This document shows, piece after piece, positions 51,230 through 60,023 of a DNA stretch of 64,000 nucleotides. A program made the position numbers and the translations under genes. The notes under the pieces were generated by a model. That model made no database searches. It saw nothing but the letters and a program-made list of their open reading frames with translations, and was not told where the DNA came from. How positions within the stretch are numbered: position 1 is the first letter of the stretch; each line of letters starts with the position of its first letter. This stretch comes from Pseudonocardia acidicola. GTDB lineage: Bacteria > Actinomycetota > Actinomycetes > Mycobacteriales > Pseudonocardiaceae. The DNA lies in the NCBI RefSeq assembly GCF_012911935.1, contig NZ_JAAXLA010000016.1:42868-106867 (forward strand), given 5' to 3'.

Positions 51230-51253
51230 GATCGTCAGTGTTCGGACTATCTC
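51230..51253 (+). promoter_or_regulatory. nic motif, copy 1 (before nicX)
   Basis: A 24-nt block with core GTCAGTGTTCGGACTATCTC that recurs with a single change on the other strand at 61659-61682, ahead of the nicC operon. It lies 17 bp before the nicX start and overlaps where the -10 and transcription start should be. Probably the binding site of the MarR-type regulator at 61742. Confidence 0.65.
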
Positions 51254-51270
51254 GGATCCGGGAGGCTCGT

Positions 51271-52302
51271 ATGGACCAGAACCTGCTCAACGACATCTGT
51301 CTGCAGCAGCTGACGCTCAGCGCGGTGCACGAGGGCGAGACGATCTCCGTCCTGACCAGGGGCGACGAGCGGGCCGGCTACGCGAACGCCTTCATGTGGG
51401 CTGCGCAGAAGCTGGGGGCGAGCACGTTCCACATGCGGCTGCCCTCGCCGGCGAGCGCGTCGGGCGCCTGGGCGGTCGGCGAGTCCGGTCTGGGCACCAA
51501 CCCCGTCGCCGTCGACGCGCTCAAGCAGAGCGACATGCTCGTCGACCTGACGTTCCTGCTGTTCAGCAAGGAGCAGTTCGCCATCCAGGACGCGGGCACC
51601 CGCATCCTGACCACCGTCGAGCCCGCCCCGTTGCTGGCCCGGCTGATGCCGACCCGCGAGCTGCGGGAGCGCGTCGAGACCGGCGCCGAGCTGCTGGCCA
51701 AGGCCGGCAGCATGCGCATCACCAGCCCGCACGGCACCGACGTCACCTACCGGCTGGGCGTCTACCCGACGATCAGCGAGTACGGCTACACCGACCAGCC
51801 CGGCCGCTGGGACCACTGGCCGGCGGCGTTCGTGTTCACCGGCGGCGCCGACGACGGCGTGGACGGCACCATCGTGCTCGCCCCCGGCGACGTGCTGCTG
51901 CCGTTCAACACCTACGTGCAGACCCCGGTGACCATCACGATCGAGCAGGGCTTCATCCGTGACATCCGCGGCGGCCTGGACGCCGACCTGCTCGCGTCCT
52001 ACATCAAGAGCTTCGACGACCCGCGCGGCTACGGCATGAGCCACGTGGGCTGGGGCCTCGACGAGCGCGCGCACTGGCACGGGCTGACCCAGTTCGGCGG
52101 CGGAATGGGCATGGAGCTGCGCTCGTTCTACGGCAACGTCATGTTCTCGATCGGGCCGAACAACGAGCTCGGCGGCCCGAACGACACGCCGTGCCATTTC
52201 GACATCCCGATGCGCGGGTGCAGCCTGTACCTCGACGACGAGCTCATCGTCGACGCCGGGGAGCTGACCGTCCCGCAGATGCGTCCTGCCGGCCGTCGAT
52301 GA
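51271..52302 (+). CDS. nicX: 2,5-dihydroxypyridine 5,6-dioxygenase
   Basis: 343 residues, ATG 51271 behind GGGAGG. Strong NicX text: PTISEYGYTDQPGRWDHWPA, GYGMSHVGWGLDERAHW, SFYGNVMFSIGPN and TPCHFDIPMRGCSLYLDDE. The iron ligands expected are the His of SHVGWG and the His and Asp of CHFD. It opens the pyridine ring of 2,5-dihydroxypyridine to N-formylmaleamate. It is first of the two-gene rightward nic unit. Confidence 0.9.
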   Translation: MDQNLLNDICLQQLTLSAVHEGETISVLTRGDERAGYANAFMWAAQKLGASTFHMRLPSPASASGAWAVGESGLGTNPVAVDALKQSDMLVDLTFLLFSKEQFAIQDAGTRILTTVEPAPLLARLMPTRELRERVETGAELLAKAGSMRITSPHGTDVTYRLGVYPTISEYGYTDQPGRWDHWPAAFVFTGGADDGVDGTIVLAPGDVLLPFNTYVQTPVTITIEQGFIRDIRGGLDADLLASYIKSFDDPRGYGMSHVGWGLDERAHWHGLTQFGGGMGMELRSFYGNVMFSIGPNNELGGPNDTPCHFDIPMRGCSLYLDDELIVDAGELTVPQMRPAGRR

Positions 52303-52331
52303 GCTCCGTCCCCGCAGACCAGGAGGTTCCC

Positions 52332-53126
52332 GTGACCGACCACCACATCGGCATGATCGTGCCCAGCTCGAACCTGACGATGGAGACCGAGCTGCCGCGG
52401 ATGCTGCGGGCCCGGGAGGACGTCGAGCCGGGCGACCGGTTCCTGTTCCACTCCGCCCGGGCGCGCATGCAGCACGTGACGCCCGAGCAGCTGCAGGCGA
52501 TGAACGCGCAGGCGGAGCGCGCCGCCCTGGAGCTCGCCGACGCCCGCCCGGACGTCGTCGCCTCCGCGTGCCTCGTCGCGATCATGGCGCAGGGCGCCGG
52601 CTATCACTGCACGGCCGAGGACACCATCACCGCGGCGCTGCGCAGCGAGGGCTCGCAGGCCCCGGTGGTGTCCAGTGCGGGCGCGCTGCTGTCCGGCATC
52701 GCGGCGCTGGGCGCCCGCAGGATTGCGATGATCACGCCGTACATGAAGCCGCTGACGGCGCTGGTCGCCGAGTACATCGAGGCCGCCGGGATCGAGGTCG
52801 TCGACGCGCTGAGCCTGGAGGTGCCGGACAACCTGGCCGTCGCCCGCCTCGACCCGGCCGACCTGCGTGAGCACTGGCGGCGCCTGGACCTCAGCCGTGC
52901 CGACGCGCTCGTGCTCTCGGCGTGCGTGCAGATGCCGTCGCTGCCCTCGATCCAGCCGGTGGAGGACGAGGCCGGCCTGCCGGTGCTGTCGGCGGCCACC
53001 GCCACGACGTTCCGCATCCTGTCCGAGCTGGGGCTCGCCACGACGGTCCCGAACGCCGGCCGGCTGCTCAGCGGCGAGGTGGCCGACCCCGGCGACGTCG
53101 GCCGGGCGGCGATGGCCGCGAACTGA
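52332..53126 (+). CDS. nicE: Maleate isomerase
   Basis: 264 residues. GTG 52332 is chosen for its AGGAGG at 52321-52326; ATG 52299, overlapping nicX, is possible. Asp/Glu racemase fold with GMIVPSSNLTMETELPRML and the two catalytic cysteines in ASACLVAIMAQG and LSACVQMPS. It converts maleate to fumarate, the last step of the maleamate pathway. Confidence 0.85.
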   Translation: MTDHHIGMIVPSSNLTMETELPRMLRAREDVEPGDRFLFHSARARMQHVTPEQLQAMNAQAERAALELADARPDVVASACLVAIMAQGAGYHCTAEDTITAALRSEGSQAPVVSSAGALLSGIAALGARRIAMITPYMKPLTALVAEYIEAAGIEVVDALSLEVPDNLAVARLDPADLREHWRRLDLSRADALVLSACVQMPSLPSIQPVEDEAGLPVLSAATATTFRILSELGLATTVPNAGRLLSGEVADPGDVGRAAMAAN

Positions 53127-53135
53127 CCGCGCACC

Positions 53136-53174
53136 CACGGTGCGGCGGGCGCCCGGGCGCCCCGCCGCCCCGTG
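53136..53174. terminator. Terminator between convergent nic units
   Basis: Inverted repeat with outer arms CACGG/CCGTG and a GC-rich inner stem (53141-53168, one bulged base), between the nicE stop (53126) and the nicD stop (53179). Confidence 0.6.
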
Positions 53175-53178
53175 TCAG

Positions 53179-54036
53179 TCAGCCCGGGAGCTGCGTCAAC
53201 GCGTCGCGGACGGCCTGCACCGCGACCGGCGGGTTGTCCCAGAACACCATGTGCCCGGCGGCGGGGACCGCAACGAGCCGCGCCTGCGGGTTCGCCCGCG
53301 CCGCCTCGGCGGCGCCGGCCGCGGTCACCACCGGGCTGTCGGCGCCGTGGATCAGCACGGCCGGGGCGGGGACCGACGGCCAGGCGTCGAAGAAGTCCTC
53401 GCTCTCGAAACCCCGGTGGGTGGCCGTGACCGCCTCGGCGTCGCAACTGGACAGCCAGCGGGCCCGCAGCTCCTGTTCGGGGCGCGGCCAGCGGGGCCAG
53501 GCCCGGGCGACCTCGTCGGCGTCGGTGCCGCGCCGGGCCTCGGCGAGCTGGCCCAGGAACGCCTCCAGCGTCGTCGGGTACGGGCCACGGCCCGGGCCGC
53601 TCATCGGTGGGTCGACCAGCACCGTCCCGCGCAGGTCCGCGCCCCGGGCCGCGGTCAGCGCGGCGATCCGGGCACCCATCGAGTGCCCCAGCAGCAGCGG
53701 CCGGTCCAGCCCGAGCCCGGCGATCACGGCCTCGGTGTCGCCGGCGTAGTCGGCCAGGGTGTACGACCCGGCACCGTCCGACAACCCGCGGCCCCGGACG
53801 TCGACGACGACCGGGCGGACCAGATCTGTCAGCTCCCGCACCACGAAGTCCATGGTGATCGCCGGGCTGGTGATCCCGGGGAGCACGACCATCGGCACCC
53901 CGTCCCCGCCGTAGTCGAGCACGTGCAGCCGGACCGGCCCGGAGCGGACCCACCGGCTGGTGGCGGGGACCTCGGCCAGGTCGGCCAGCGCGGACTGCAG
54001 CACGCCGCGCGGGCCGGCGGCGACCGCGGCGCTCAT
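53179..54036 (-). CDS. nicD: N-formylmaleamate deformylase (alpha/beta hydrolase)
   Basis: 285 residues. Catalytic triad: Ser in LLLGHSMGARIAA, Asp in LIHGADSPVV, His in PAAGHMVFWD. The text RPVVVDVRGRGLSDG and YTLADYAGDTEAVI fits NicD. It hydrolyses the formyl group of the NicX product to give maleamate and formate. Last gene of the leftward operon, overlapping nicF by 4 bp. Confidence 0.85.
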   Translation of the reverse strand: MSAAVAAGPRGVLQSALADLAEVPATSRWVRSGPVRLHVLDYGGDGVPMVVLPGITSPAITMDFVVRELTDLVRPVVVDVRGRGLSDGAGSYTLADYAGDTEAVIAGLGLDRPLLLGHSMGARIAALTAARGADLRGTVLVDPPMSGPGRGPYPTTLEAFLGQLAEARRGTDADEVARAWPRWPRPEQELRARWLSSCDAEAVTATHRGFESEDFFDAWPSVPAPAVLIHGADSPVVTAAGAAEAARANPQARLVAVPAAGHMVFWDNPPVAVQAVRDALTQLPG

Positions 54037-54710
54037 CGGGCGCCCGCCCGGCCGGCCGGCCCGGCGAGGTAGCCGATCGCATCGTCGAGTTCGATGACGT
54101 CGCCGTACTTGGCCTGGATGTCGAACAGGTTGGCCTCGTGCGGGCCCTGCGCCCGGTCGCCGACGCAGGCCCGGGGAACGAGCACGGAGAACCCGGACTG
54201 GACGGCGTCGACCGCGGTCGCGCGTACGCAGCCGCTGGTGGTGGCTCCGCAGACCAGCACGGTGTCGCAGTGCAGCCCGGCCAGGGTCGCGGCCAGTGGG
54301 GTACCGAAGAACGCGGACGCCCCCTTCTTCGTGATCAGGTGATCGGCCGGCTCGCGGGGCAGCCGCGGGTCGATCGCGACGGCGTCGCTGCCCTCGCGCA
54401 GCGCGCGCATCCCGGGCGCCTTGTGCAGCCAGGTGACGGCCGGTGTCCCGTCGCGGCCGCCGGCCTCGGCATCGGTGTAGGCGATGGTCGTGAACACCAC
54501 GGGCACACCCGCGGGCCGCCCCGCCGCGATCAGCTCGCCGGTCGCGGCGACGACGTCGGTCAGGTCGGTGCCGGTGGGATGGGCCGGGTCGGTGAAACCG
54601 CGGGTCAGGTCGACGACGACGATCGCAGGCCGGACCCCGCGGCGCACGGTCGCGCCGAAGCCGGCGCGCTCGTACGTGCGGTCGGTCGGTTCGCCGTACT
54701 GGCTGGTCAT
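54033..54710 (-). CDS. nicF: Maleamate amidohydrolase (isochorismatase family)
   Basis: 225 residues, ATG 54710 behind AAGGAGAT. Catalytic Asp in IVVVDLTRGFTDPA, Lys in LITKKGASAFFGT, Cys in GATTSGCVRATAVDA. The N-terminus YERAGFGATVRRG is typical of NicF. Releases ammonia from maleamate to give maleate for NicE. Confidence 0.85.
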   Translation of the reverse strand: MTSQYGEPTDRTYERAGFGATVRRGVRPAIVVVDLTRGFTDPAHPTGTDLTDVVAATGELIAAGRPAGVPVVFTTIAYTDAEAGGRDGTPAVTWLHKAPGMRALREGSDAVAIDPRLPREPADHLITKKGASAFFGTPLAATLAGLHCDTVLVCGATTSGCVRATAVDAVQSGFSVLVPRACVGDRAQGPHEANLFDIQAKYGDVIELDDAIGYLAGPAGRAGAR

Positions 54711-54788
54711 CCGATCTCCTTGCTGCTCGGGTGGGTCGGGCGGCCGTGTCCGCGAGCGGCGCGGCACGGTGACCGCCGGCGAGACGCG

Positions 54789-55310
54789 TCAGGCGCTCTG
54801 CGCGGCGTGGGCGTCGAGCCGGGCCTGCAGGTCGGCGCGGCGGCGGGCCGCACAGTCGTCGATCGCCTCCACGATCGTCTGGTACCCGGTGCACCGGCAC
54901 AGGTTCGATGCGACGACCTCGCGGATCTCCTCCTTCGTCGCCTCCGGCCGCTCGGCGAGGAACCCCTCGGCGAGCATCAGGAACCCGGGCGTGCAGAAGC
55001 CGCACTGCAACCCGTGGTGGGCGGAGAAGGCCTGCTGCAGGTCGTTCAGCGTGCCGTCGGCGTGGGCCAGCGACTCGACCGTGCGGACGTCGTGGCCCTC
55101 GACCTGCGCGGCGAAGATCAGGCAGGCCCGCACCGGGGCGCCGTCGAGCAGCACCGTGCACGCCCCGCAGATCCCGTGCTCGCACCCGACGTGCGTGCCG
55201 GTCAGTTCGAGATCGTGGCGCAGCACGTCGACCAGCGTCCGCCGCGGCTCGATGATCAGCTCGTGCGTCTCCCCGTTCACGATCAACTCGATCAACTGCT
55301 TCTCGCTCAC
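54789..55310 (-). CDS. Molybdenum hydroxylase small [2Fe-2S] subunit (nicotinate dehydrogenase)
   Basis: 173 residues, GTG 55310. Two ferredoxin-like clusters are marked by HVGCEHGICGACTVLLDG and QCGFCTPGFLML...LCRCTGYQ. This is the CoxS/XdhC type. With the large and FAD subunits next to it, it forms a cytosolic LSM hydroxylase. In this context it should hydroxylate nicotinate to 6-hydroxynicotinate. Confidence 0.85.
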   Translation of the reverse strand: MSEKQLIELIVNGETHELIIEPRRTLVDVLRHDLELTGTHVGCEHGICGACTVLLDGAPVRACLIFAAQVEGHDVRTVESLAHADGTLNDLQQAFSAHHGLQCGFCTPGFLMLAEGFLAERPEATKEEIREVVASNLCRCTGYQTIVEAIDDCAARRRADLQARLDAHAAQSA

Positions 55311-55340
55311 AGATCCTCCTCTCGGTACGCCGGCACGGGG

Positions 55341-57713
55341 TCAGGCCGGCTCCAGGGCGCGGAGGACGGCCTCCGGGGTGATCGGGGTGTCGTCGAGTTC
55401 GACGCCGGTGACGCGGAGCGCGTCGTTGACCGCGTTGAGCACCGCCGCCGGGGCACCGATCGTGCCGCCCTCACCGGCGCCCTTCGCGCCGCTCTCTGTG
55501 AAGGCGCAGGGCGTCTCGAGGTGGTGGATCGCGATCTCGGGCATCTCGGCGGCCGTCGGCACCTTGTAGTCCATGAAGCTCGCGCAGGACGGCTCGCCGT
55601 TCTCGTCGTAGCCGACCTGCTCGAACAGCACCCCGGCGATGCCCTGGGCGATGCCGCCGCGGCACTGGCCCTCGACGACCTGCGGATGGATCGCCACCCC
55701 GCAGTCCTCGACGCACACGTAGCGCAGGATCTCCACCTGCCCGGTGCCCGGGTGCAGTTCGACGACGACGCCGTGGGTGGCGTTGGAGAACGTGCCGTCG
55801 CCCGCGACGTCGAAGCTCGCGGTGGCGCACAGTCCCGGGCCGACGTCCTTGGGCAGCAGGTGCGCCCTCAGGTAGGCGACGTCGGCCAGCTCCTCGAACG
55901 ACAGCCGCTTCGCGTGGTCGTCGCGCAGCCGGACCCCGCCCGCGCCGTCGAGCTCGGTGTTCTCGACGTGGGTCTCCAGCAGGTGCGCGGCGATCTCGCG
56001 CAGGACGTCGGCGAGCTTGACCGACGCCGCGGCGACCGCGCTGCCGCCGATGGTGATCGACCGGCTGGCGAAGGAACCCCAGCCGTAGGTGACCCGGTCG
56101 GTGTCACCCTGCTGGATCTTCACCCGGGCGATGTCGACGCCGAGCCGGTCGGCCACGATCTGCGCCATCGTCGTCTCGTGGCTCTGGCCGTGGCTGAGCG
56201 TGCCGGTGGTGACGGTCAGCGTGCCGGAGGTGTCCATCCGGACCTCGGAGATGTCGAACCCGGGGACGACCGACATCCTGCGCTGCGCGAACGCACCGGA
56301 GCCGTAGCCGGTGCGTTCGGAGAAGCACGCGTAGCCGATGCCGAGCACCCGGTCCCGGCCGGCCAGCTCGCGCTTGCGCTCGTACCAGCCCTCGTCGTGC
56401 AGCACCTGCTCGCACAGGTTCAGCGACTCCAGGTAGGAGCCCGGGTCGTAGGTGATGTTGTTGATCCCGGTGTAGGGGAACACGGTGATCAGGTTGCGGC
56501 GGCGGATCTCGACCGGGTCCATGTCGAGGGCCCGCGCCGCCTTCTCGAAGAGCCGCTCTACGACCATCACGTACTGCGGACGGCTCACGCCCCGGTACGG
56601 CGCGGTCGGCGCCTTGTTCGTGGTGACGGCCCGGCCGCGGACCCGGTAGGCGGGCAGCCGGTAGACCCCGGGCATCTCCGCCGAGGCCATCAGCGGCTCG
56701 ATGCCGGCGGTGAACGGGTAGCAGGAGTAGGCGCCCATGTCGCAGACCACGTCGGCGTCGATGGCGAGGATGCGCCCGTCGGCGTCGAACGCGGCGCGCA
56801 CGTCGTAGCGCTGCTCGCGGGCGAGGAACGCCGCGGTCAGCGCGTCCTTGCGGTCCTCGATCCACTTCACCGGACGGCGCAACCGCAGTGCGGCGGCCGC
56901 GGTAGCGATCTCCTCGCGGCCGACCACGCACTTCTGCCCGAAGCCGCCGCCCATGTCGGGCACCAGGACCCGCACCGAGCGCTCGTCGAGGCCGGTGCAG
57001 CGGGCCAGCACCGTGCGGACCTGGTGCGGGACCTGGGTACAGGTCTGCACGCGCAGCTGCTCGTCGCGGTCGTCCCACTCTGCGACGACGCCGCGGGTCT
57101 CCAGCGGCAGCGCGTTCTGCCGCCCGGTCTTGGTGCGCACCCGCACCACGCACGGCGCCTGCCCGAACACGTCGTCGATGCCCTCGGTGGCGAACATCGT
57201 GACGTCGAGCAGGGTGTTGGCAGGGGCGTTGTCGTGCACCAGCGGCGCGCCGGGTTCGAGCGCCCGGGTGTCGGTGACGATCGGGGGCAGCACGTCGTAG
57301 TCGACGACCGCGGCCTCCAGACCGTCCTCCACCCCGTACGGGTCGCGGGCGATCACGATCGCGATCGGCTCGCCGACGTAGCGCACCCGGTCACGGGCCA
57401 GCACCGGCATGTCGGTGGGCACGAACTCAGGTTCCGGGCGGTCCAGCACCGCGGTGATGTCGGCCAGGTCCAGGTCGGCGGCGGTGAACGCGGCGACGAC
57501 GCCGGGCACCTCGCGCACCGCGGACAGGTCGATTCCGGTGATCACACCGTGCGCCACGGTGCTGCGGACGAACTGGGCGTGCAGCATCCCGGGCAGGTGG
57601 ATGTCGTCGACGAACCGGCCACGCCCGGCCAGCAGCCGCGGGTCCTCGCGGCGCGGGACCGAGGCCCCGACCCAGGTGCCGCCGGGGGTGAACGTGGGCT
57701 CGTGCGGACTCAT
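55341..57713 (-). CDS. Molybdenum hydroxylase large subunit (nicotinate dehydrogenase)
   Basis: 790 residues. Xanthine dehydrogenase/CoxL family: PRREDPRLLAGRGRFVDDI, DMGGGFGQKCVVGREE, APTAPYRGVSRPQYVMVVER, GTLSHGQSHETTMAQIVAD, and the Mo-site Glu in GAKGAGEGGTIGAPAAV. The CO-dehydrogenase Cys loop is absent, so it is a hydroxylase. It overlaps the FAD subunit gene by 4 bp. Nicotinate as substrate is inferred from the nic cluster. Confidence 0.85.
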   Translation of the reverse strand: MSPHEPTFTPGGTWVGASVPRREDPRLLAGRGRFVDDIHLPGMLHAQFVRSTVAHGVITGIDLSAVREVPGVVAAFTAADLDLADITAVLDRPEPEFVPTDMPVLARDRVRYVGEPIAIVIARDPYGVEDGLEAAVVDYDVLPPIVTDTRALEPGAPLVHDNAPANTLLDVTMFATEGIDDVFGQAPCVVRVRTKTGRQNALPLETRGVVAEWDDRDEQLRVQTCTQVPHQVRTVLARCTGLDERSVRVLVPDMGGGFGQKCVVGREEIATAAAALRLRRPVKWIEDRKDALTAAFLAREQRYDVRAAFDADGRILAIDADVVCDMGAYSCYPFTAGIEPLMASAEMPGVYRLPAYRVRGRAVTTNKAPTAPYRGVSRPQYVMVVERLFEKAARALDMDPVEIRRRNLITVFPYTGINNITYDPGSYLESLNLCEQVLHDEGWYERKRELAGRDRVLGIGYACFSERTGYGSGAFAQRRMSVVPGFDISEVRMDTSGTLTVTTGTLSHGQSHETTMAQIVADRLGVDIARVKIQQGDTDRVTYGWGSFASRSITIGGSAVAAASVKLADVLREIAAHLLETHVENTELDGAGGVRLRDDHAKRLSFEELADVAYLRAHLLPKDVGPGLCATASFDVAGDGTFSNATHGVVVELHPGTGQVEILRYVCVEDCGVAIHPQVVEGQCRGGIAQGIAGVLFEQVGYDENGEPSCASFMDYKVPTAAEMPEIAIHHLETPCAFTESGAKGAGEGGTIGAPAAVLNAVNDALRVTGVELDDTPITPEAVLRALEPA

Positions 57714-58567
57714 CGGGACAGGGCCTCCTCACAGGCGCGCGCGACCAGGGTCCGGGTGAGCGCACGCCGGTAGTGCGCGCTGCCGGTGGCGTCGCCGCGC
57801 GGATCGATCGCCGCCGCGGCCGTGGCCGCGCACTCGGCGAACAGGTCGGGTCCGGCCAGGTCGCCGCGGGCCAGGACGGCCTCGGCGGCGGGGACGCGCA
57901 GCGGCACCGGAGCGACCCCGCCCAGGACGACCCGGCCGCCGTGCACCCGGGATCCGTCGGCGGACAGCGCGATGTCCACACCGGCGGCGACGATCGCGAA
58001 GTCTCCGCGCCGCTCGGCGAATTCGGTGACCGCGGCGTGCGGCGCCGGCCGCGGAAAGGCGACCTCGACGATCATCTCGTCGGCGTCCAGCGCCGTGGTG
58101 AACGGGCCGTGGAACATGCCGGCGGCCGGGATCGTGCGGCGCCCGCCCGGGCCCTCGGCCACGATCCCGGCGTCGAGCAGGACGGCGAGCAGGCACCACT
58201 CCGCGGTCGCGTCCGCGTGCGCGAGGCTGCCCCCGACGGTGCCGCGGGTGCGGATGGGCAGGTGCCCGATCCAGCGCATGGTGTCGCGGACGACGGCGAA
58301 TCCCGGGTCCAGGTCGGCGGTCTCGACGGCGTGGTGGGTGACCAGCGCCCCGATCCGCAGCCCGGAGCCGTCGAGCCGGATGTGGTCCAGTCCCGGCACC
58401 GCGCCGATGTCGACGAGGTGCTCGGGGCGGGCGAGCCGGAAGTTCATCATCGCCACCAGGCTCTGGCCGCCGGCGATGAGCTCGGCCTCCTCGCCCAGTT
58501 CGGCGAGCAGGCCCACCGCGCCCGCGACGGTGCGGGCGCGGTGGTAGGTGAATGCCGCGGGCTTCAT
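57710..58567 (-). CDS. Molybdenum hydroxylase FAD-binding subunit (nicotinate dehydrogenase)
   Basis: 285 residues from ATG 58567. CoxM-type: LIAGGQSLVAMMNFRLARPE (FAD pyrophosphate loop) and GHLPIRTRGTVGGSLAHADA. The C-terminal domain ends with a helical tail. It passes electrons from the Fe-S subunit to the acceptor. It is only 4 bp from the transporter gene. Confidence 0.85.
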   Translation of the reverse strand: MKPAAFTYHRARTVAGAVGLLAELGEEAELIAGGQSLVAMMNFRLARPEHLVDIGAVPGLDHIRLDGSGLRIGALVTHHAVETADLDPGFAVVRDTMRWIGHLPIRTRGTVGGSLAHADATAEWCLLAVLLDAGIVAEGPGGRRTIPAAGMFHGPFTTALDADEMIVEVAFPRPAPHAAVTEFAERRGDFAIVAAGVDIALSADGSRVHGGRVVLGGVAPVPLRVPAAEAVLARGDLAGPDLFAECAATAAAAIDPRGDATGSAHYRRALTRTLVARACEEALSR

Positions 58568-58571
58568 GCGT

Positions 58572-59990
58572 CTAGCCTCGGACACCCGTCTCGGGTGCTG
58601 CGACCGCGGCCGGCGCGACGACGGGCTCGGCCACGTCGCCGGTGATCCGGTCGAGCTCGCGGCCCCGGGTCTCCGGCGCGGCGACCGCCATCCACACCAC
58701 CGCGGCGATGACGGCCACAGCGAGCACGGTGAACGTCAGCGGCAGGCCGAGCACCGGCCACAGCAGGCTGCCGAAGATCAGCGGGGTGAACCCGGTGACC
58801 GCGCGGCTCGCCGAGGACGCCCAGCCGAAGCCGCTGGCCCGCAGCTCGGTCGGGTACAGCTCGGAGACGTAGGCGTACATCACCGGGATCGCGACGAGCA
58901 CGAGGAACCCGAAGACCGCGATCATCGTCAGCGCGGCCGCCGGCACCCTCAGCACCAGCGCGAAGATCACCAGCGCGGCCGCCGCGAGCGGCGCGGACAC
59001 CCCGATGACCCACTTGCGGCCGACGGTCTCGACCAGCAGCACCGAGACCACCACACCGAGGACGCCGACCGCGTTCATCGCGGTGGTGCCGGCGAACGCG
59101 GCGTACTCGCCGAAACCCTGGGCGCGCAGGATCGACGGCATCCAGCTCAGCGCGGCGTAGTAGACGAGCATGACGGTGACGAACAGCGTCCAGGCCACCG
59201 AGGTGATCCTCGGGTTGAAGCTCCACACCAGCCGCAGCTGCTCCGCAGCGGCGGCCAATCCGCGGGTGCGTTTCTGCTCGGCGGCGACGGGCAGCGGGAT
59301 CTCGTAGGGCTCGGGGGCCGCGCCGGTCTTGGTGACCAGGTCGTCGATGACCGCCCGGGCCTCGTCCTCGCGCCCCATCCGGGTCAGGTAGATCGGCGAC
59401 TCGGGGATGCCGCGACGGATCCAGAACAGCAGCAGGGCGGGCAGGATCATCACGGCCAGCATCCAGCGCCAGTTGCCGTTCAGCGGCAGCAGCAGCGTGG
59501 ACGCCACGCCGCACAGCGTCGCGCCGATGGGCCACCAGCCGTCCATCGCGGCGAGCACCCGGCCGCGCTGCCTGCGCGGGGAGAACTCGCTGACGATCGC
59601 GTAGTCCACCGGGATGCACCCGCCCAGGCCGACCCCGGCCAGGAAGCGCAGGGCCAGGAAGATCTCCCAGTTCGGCGCCACCGCGCCCAGTACCGAGAAC
59701 AGGGCGAAGATCAGCAGCGTCACGCTGAACGCGCGCTTGCGGCCCAGCCGGTCGGCGACGGTGCCCCAGGCGACGGCGCCGACCGCCATGCCGACCAGGT
59801 TGGCCGTCGCGACCAGGCCCTTCTCGCTCGTCGACAGGCCGAACTCCTGCCCCAGCAGCGGGGTGAGGAAGCCGTTCAGCGCGACGTCCCACGCGTCGAA
59901 CATGTAGCCGAGGCCGCCGATGATGAAGATCCTGCCTTGGACGCTCCACTTCCACGGGAGGTCCTGGACGACCTGGTCGCCTGTTCTCAT
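58572..59990 (-). CDS. MFS transporter, probable nicotinate uptake
   Basis: 472 residues, twelve membrane helices. Sugar-porter/aromatic-acid-type signatures: GTVADRLGRKRAF after TM2, GVGLGGCIPVDYAIVSEFSP, and SELYPTELRASGFGWASSAS. A cytosolic loop after TM6 is ~60 residues long. Lying between nicC and the hydroxylase genes, it should import nicotinate (NicT-like role) or a related pyridine acid. Confidence 0.8.
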   Translation of the reverse strand: MRTGDQVVQDLPWKWSVQGRIFIIGGLGYMFDAWDVALNGFLTPLLGQEFGLSTSEKGLVATANLVGMAVGAVAWGTVADRLGRKRAFSVTLLIFALFSVLGAVAPNWEIFLALRFLAGVGLGGCIPVDYAIVSEFSPRRQRGRVLAAMDGWWPIGATLCGVASTLLLPLNGNWRWMLAVMILPALLLFWIRRGIPESPIYLTRMGREDEARAVIDDLVTKTGAAPEPYEIPLPVAAEQKRTRGLAAAAEQLRLVWSFNPRITSVAWTLFVTVMLVYYAALSWMPSILRAQGFGEYAAFAGTTAMNAVGVLGVVVSVLLVETVGRKWVIGVSAPLAAAALVIFALVLRVPAAALTMIAVFGFLVLVAIPVMYAYVSELYPTELRASGFGWASSASRAVTGFTPLIFGSLLWPVLGLPLTFTVLAVAVIAAVVWMAVAAPETRGRELDRITGDVAEPVVAPAAVAAPETGVRG

Positions 59991-60023
59991 GTCGACTCCG
60001 GGTGGGTCTGGTCGGGACGGGGG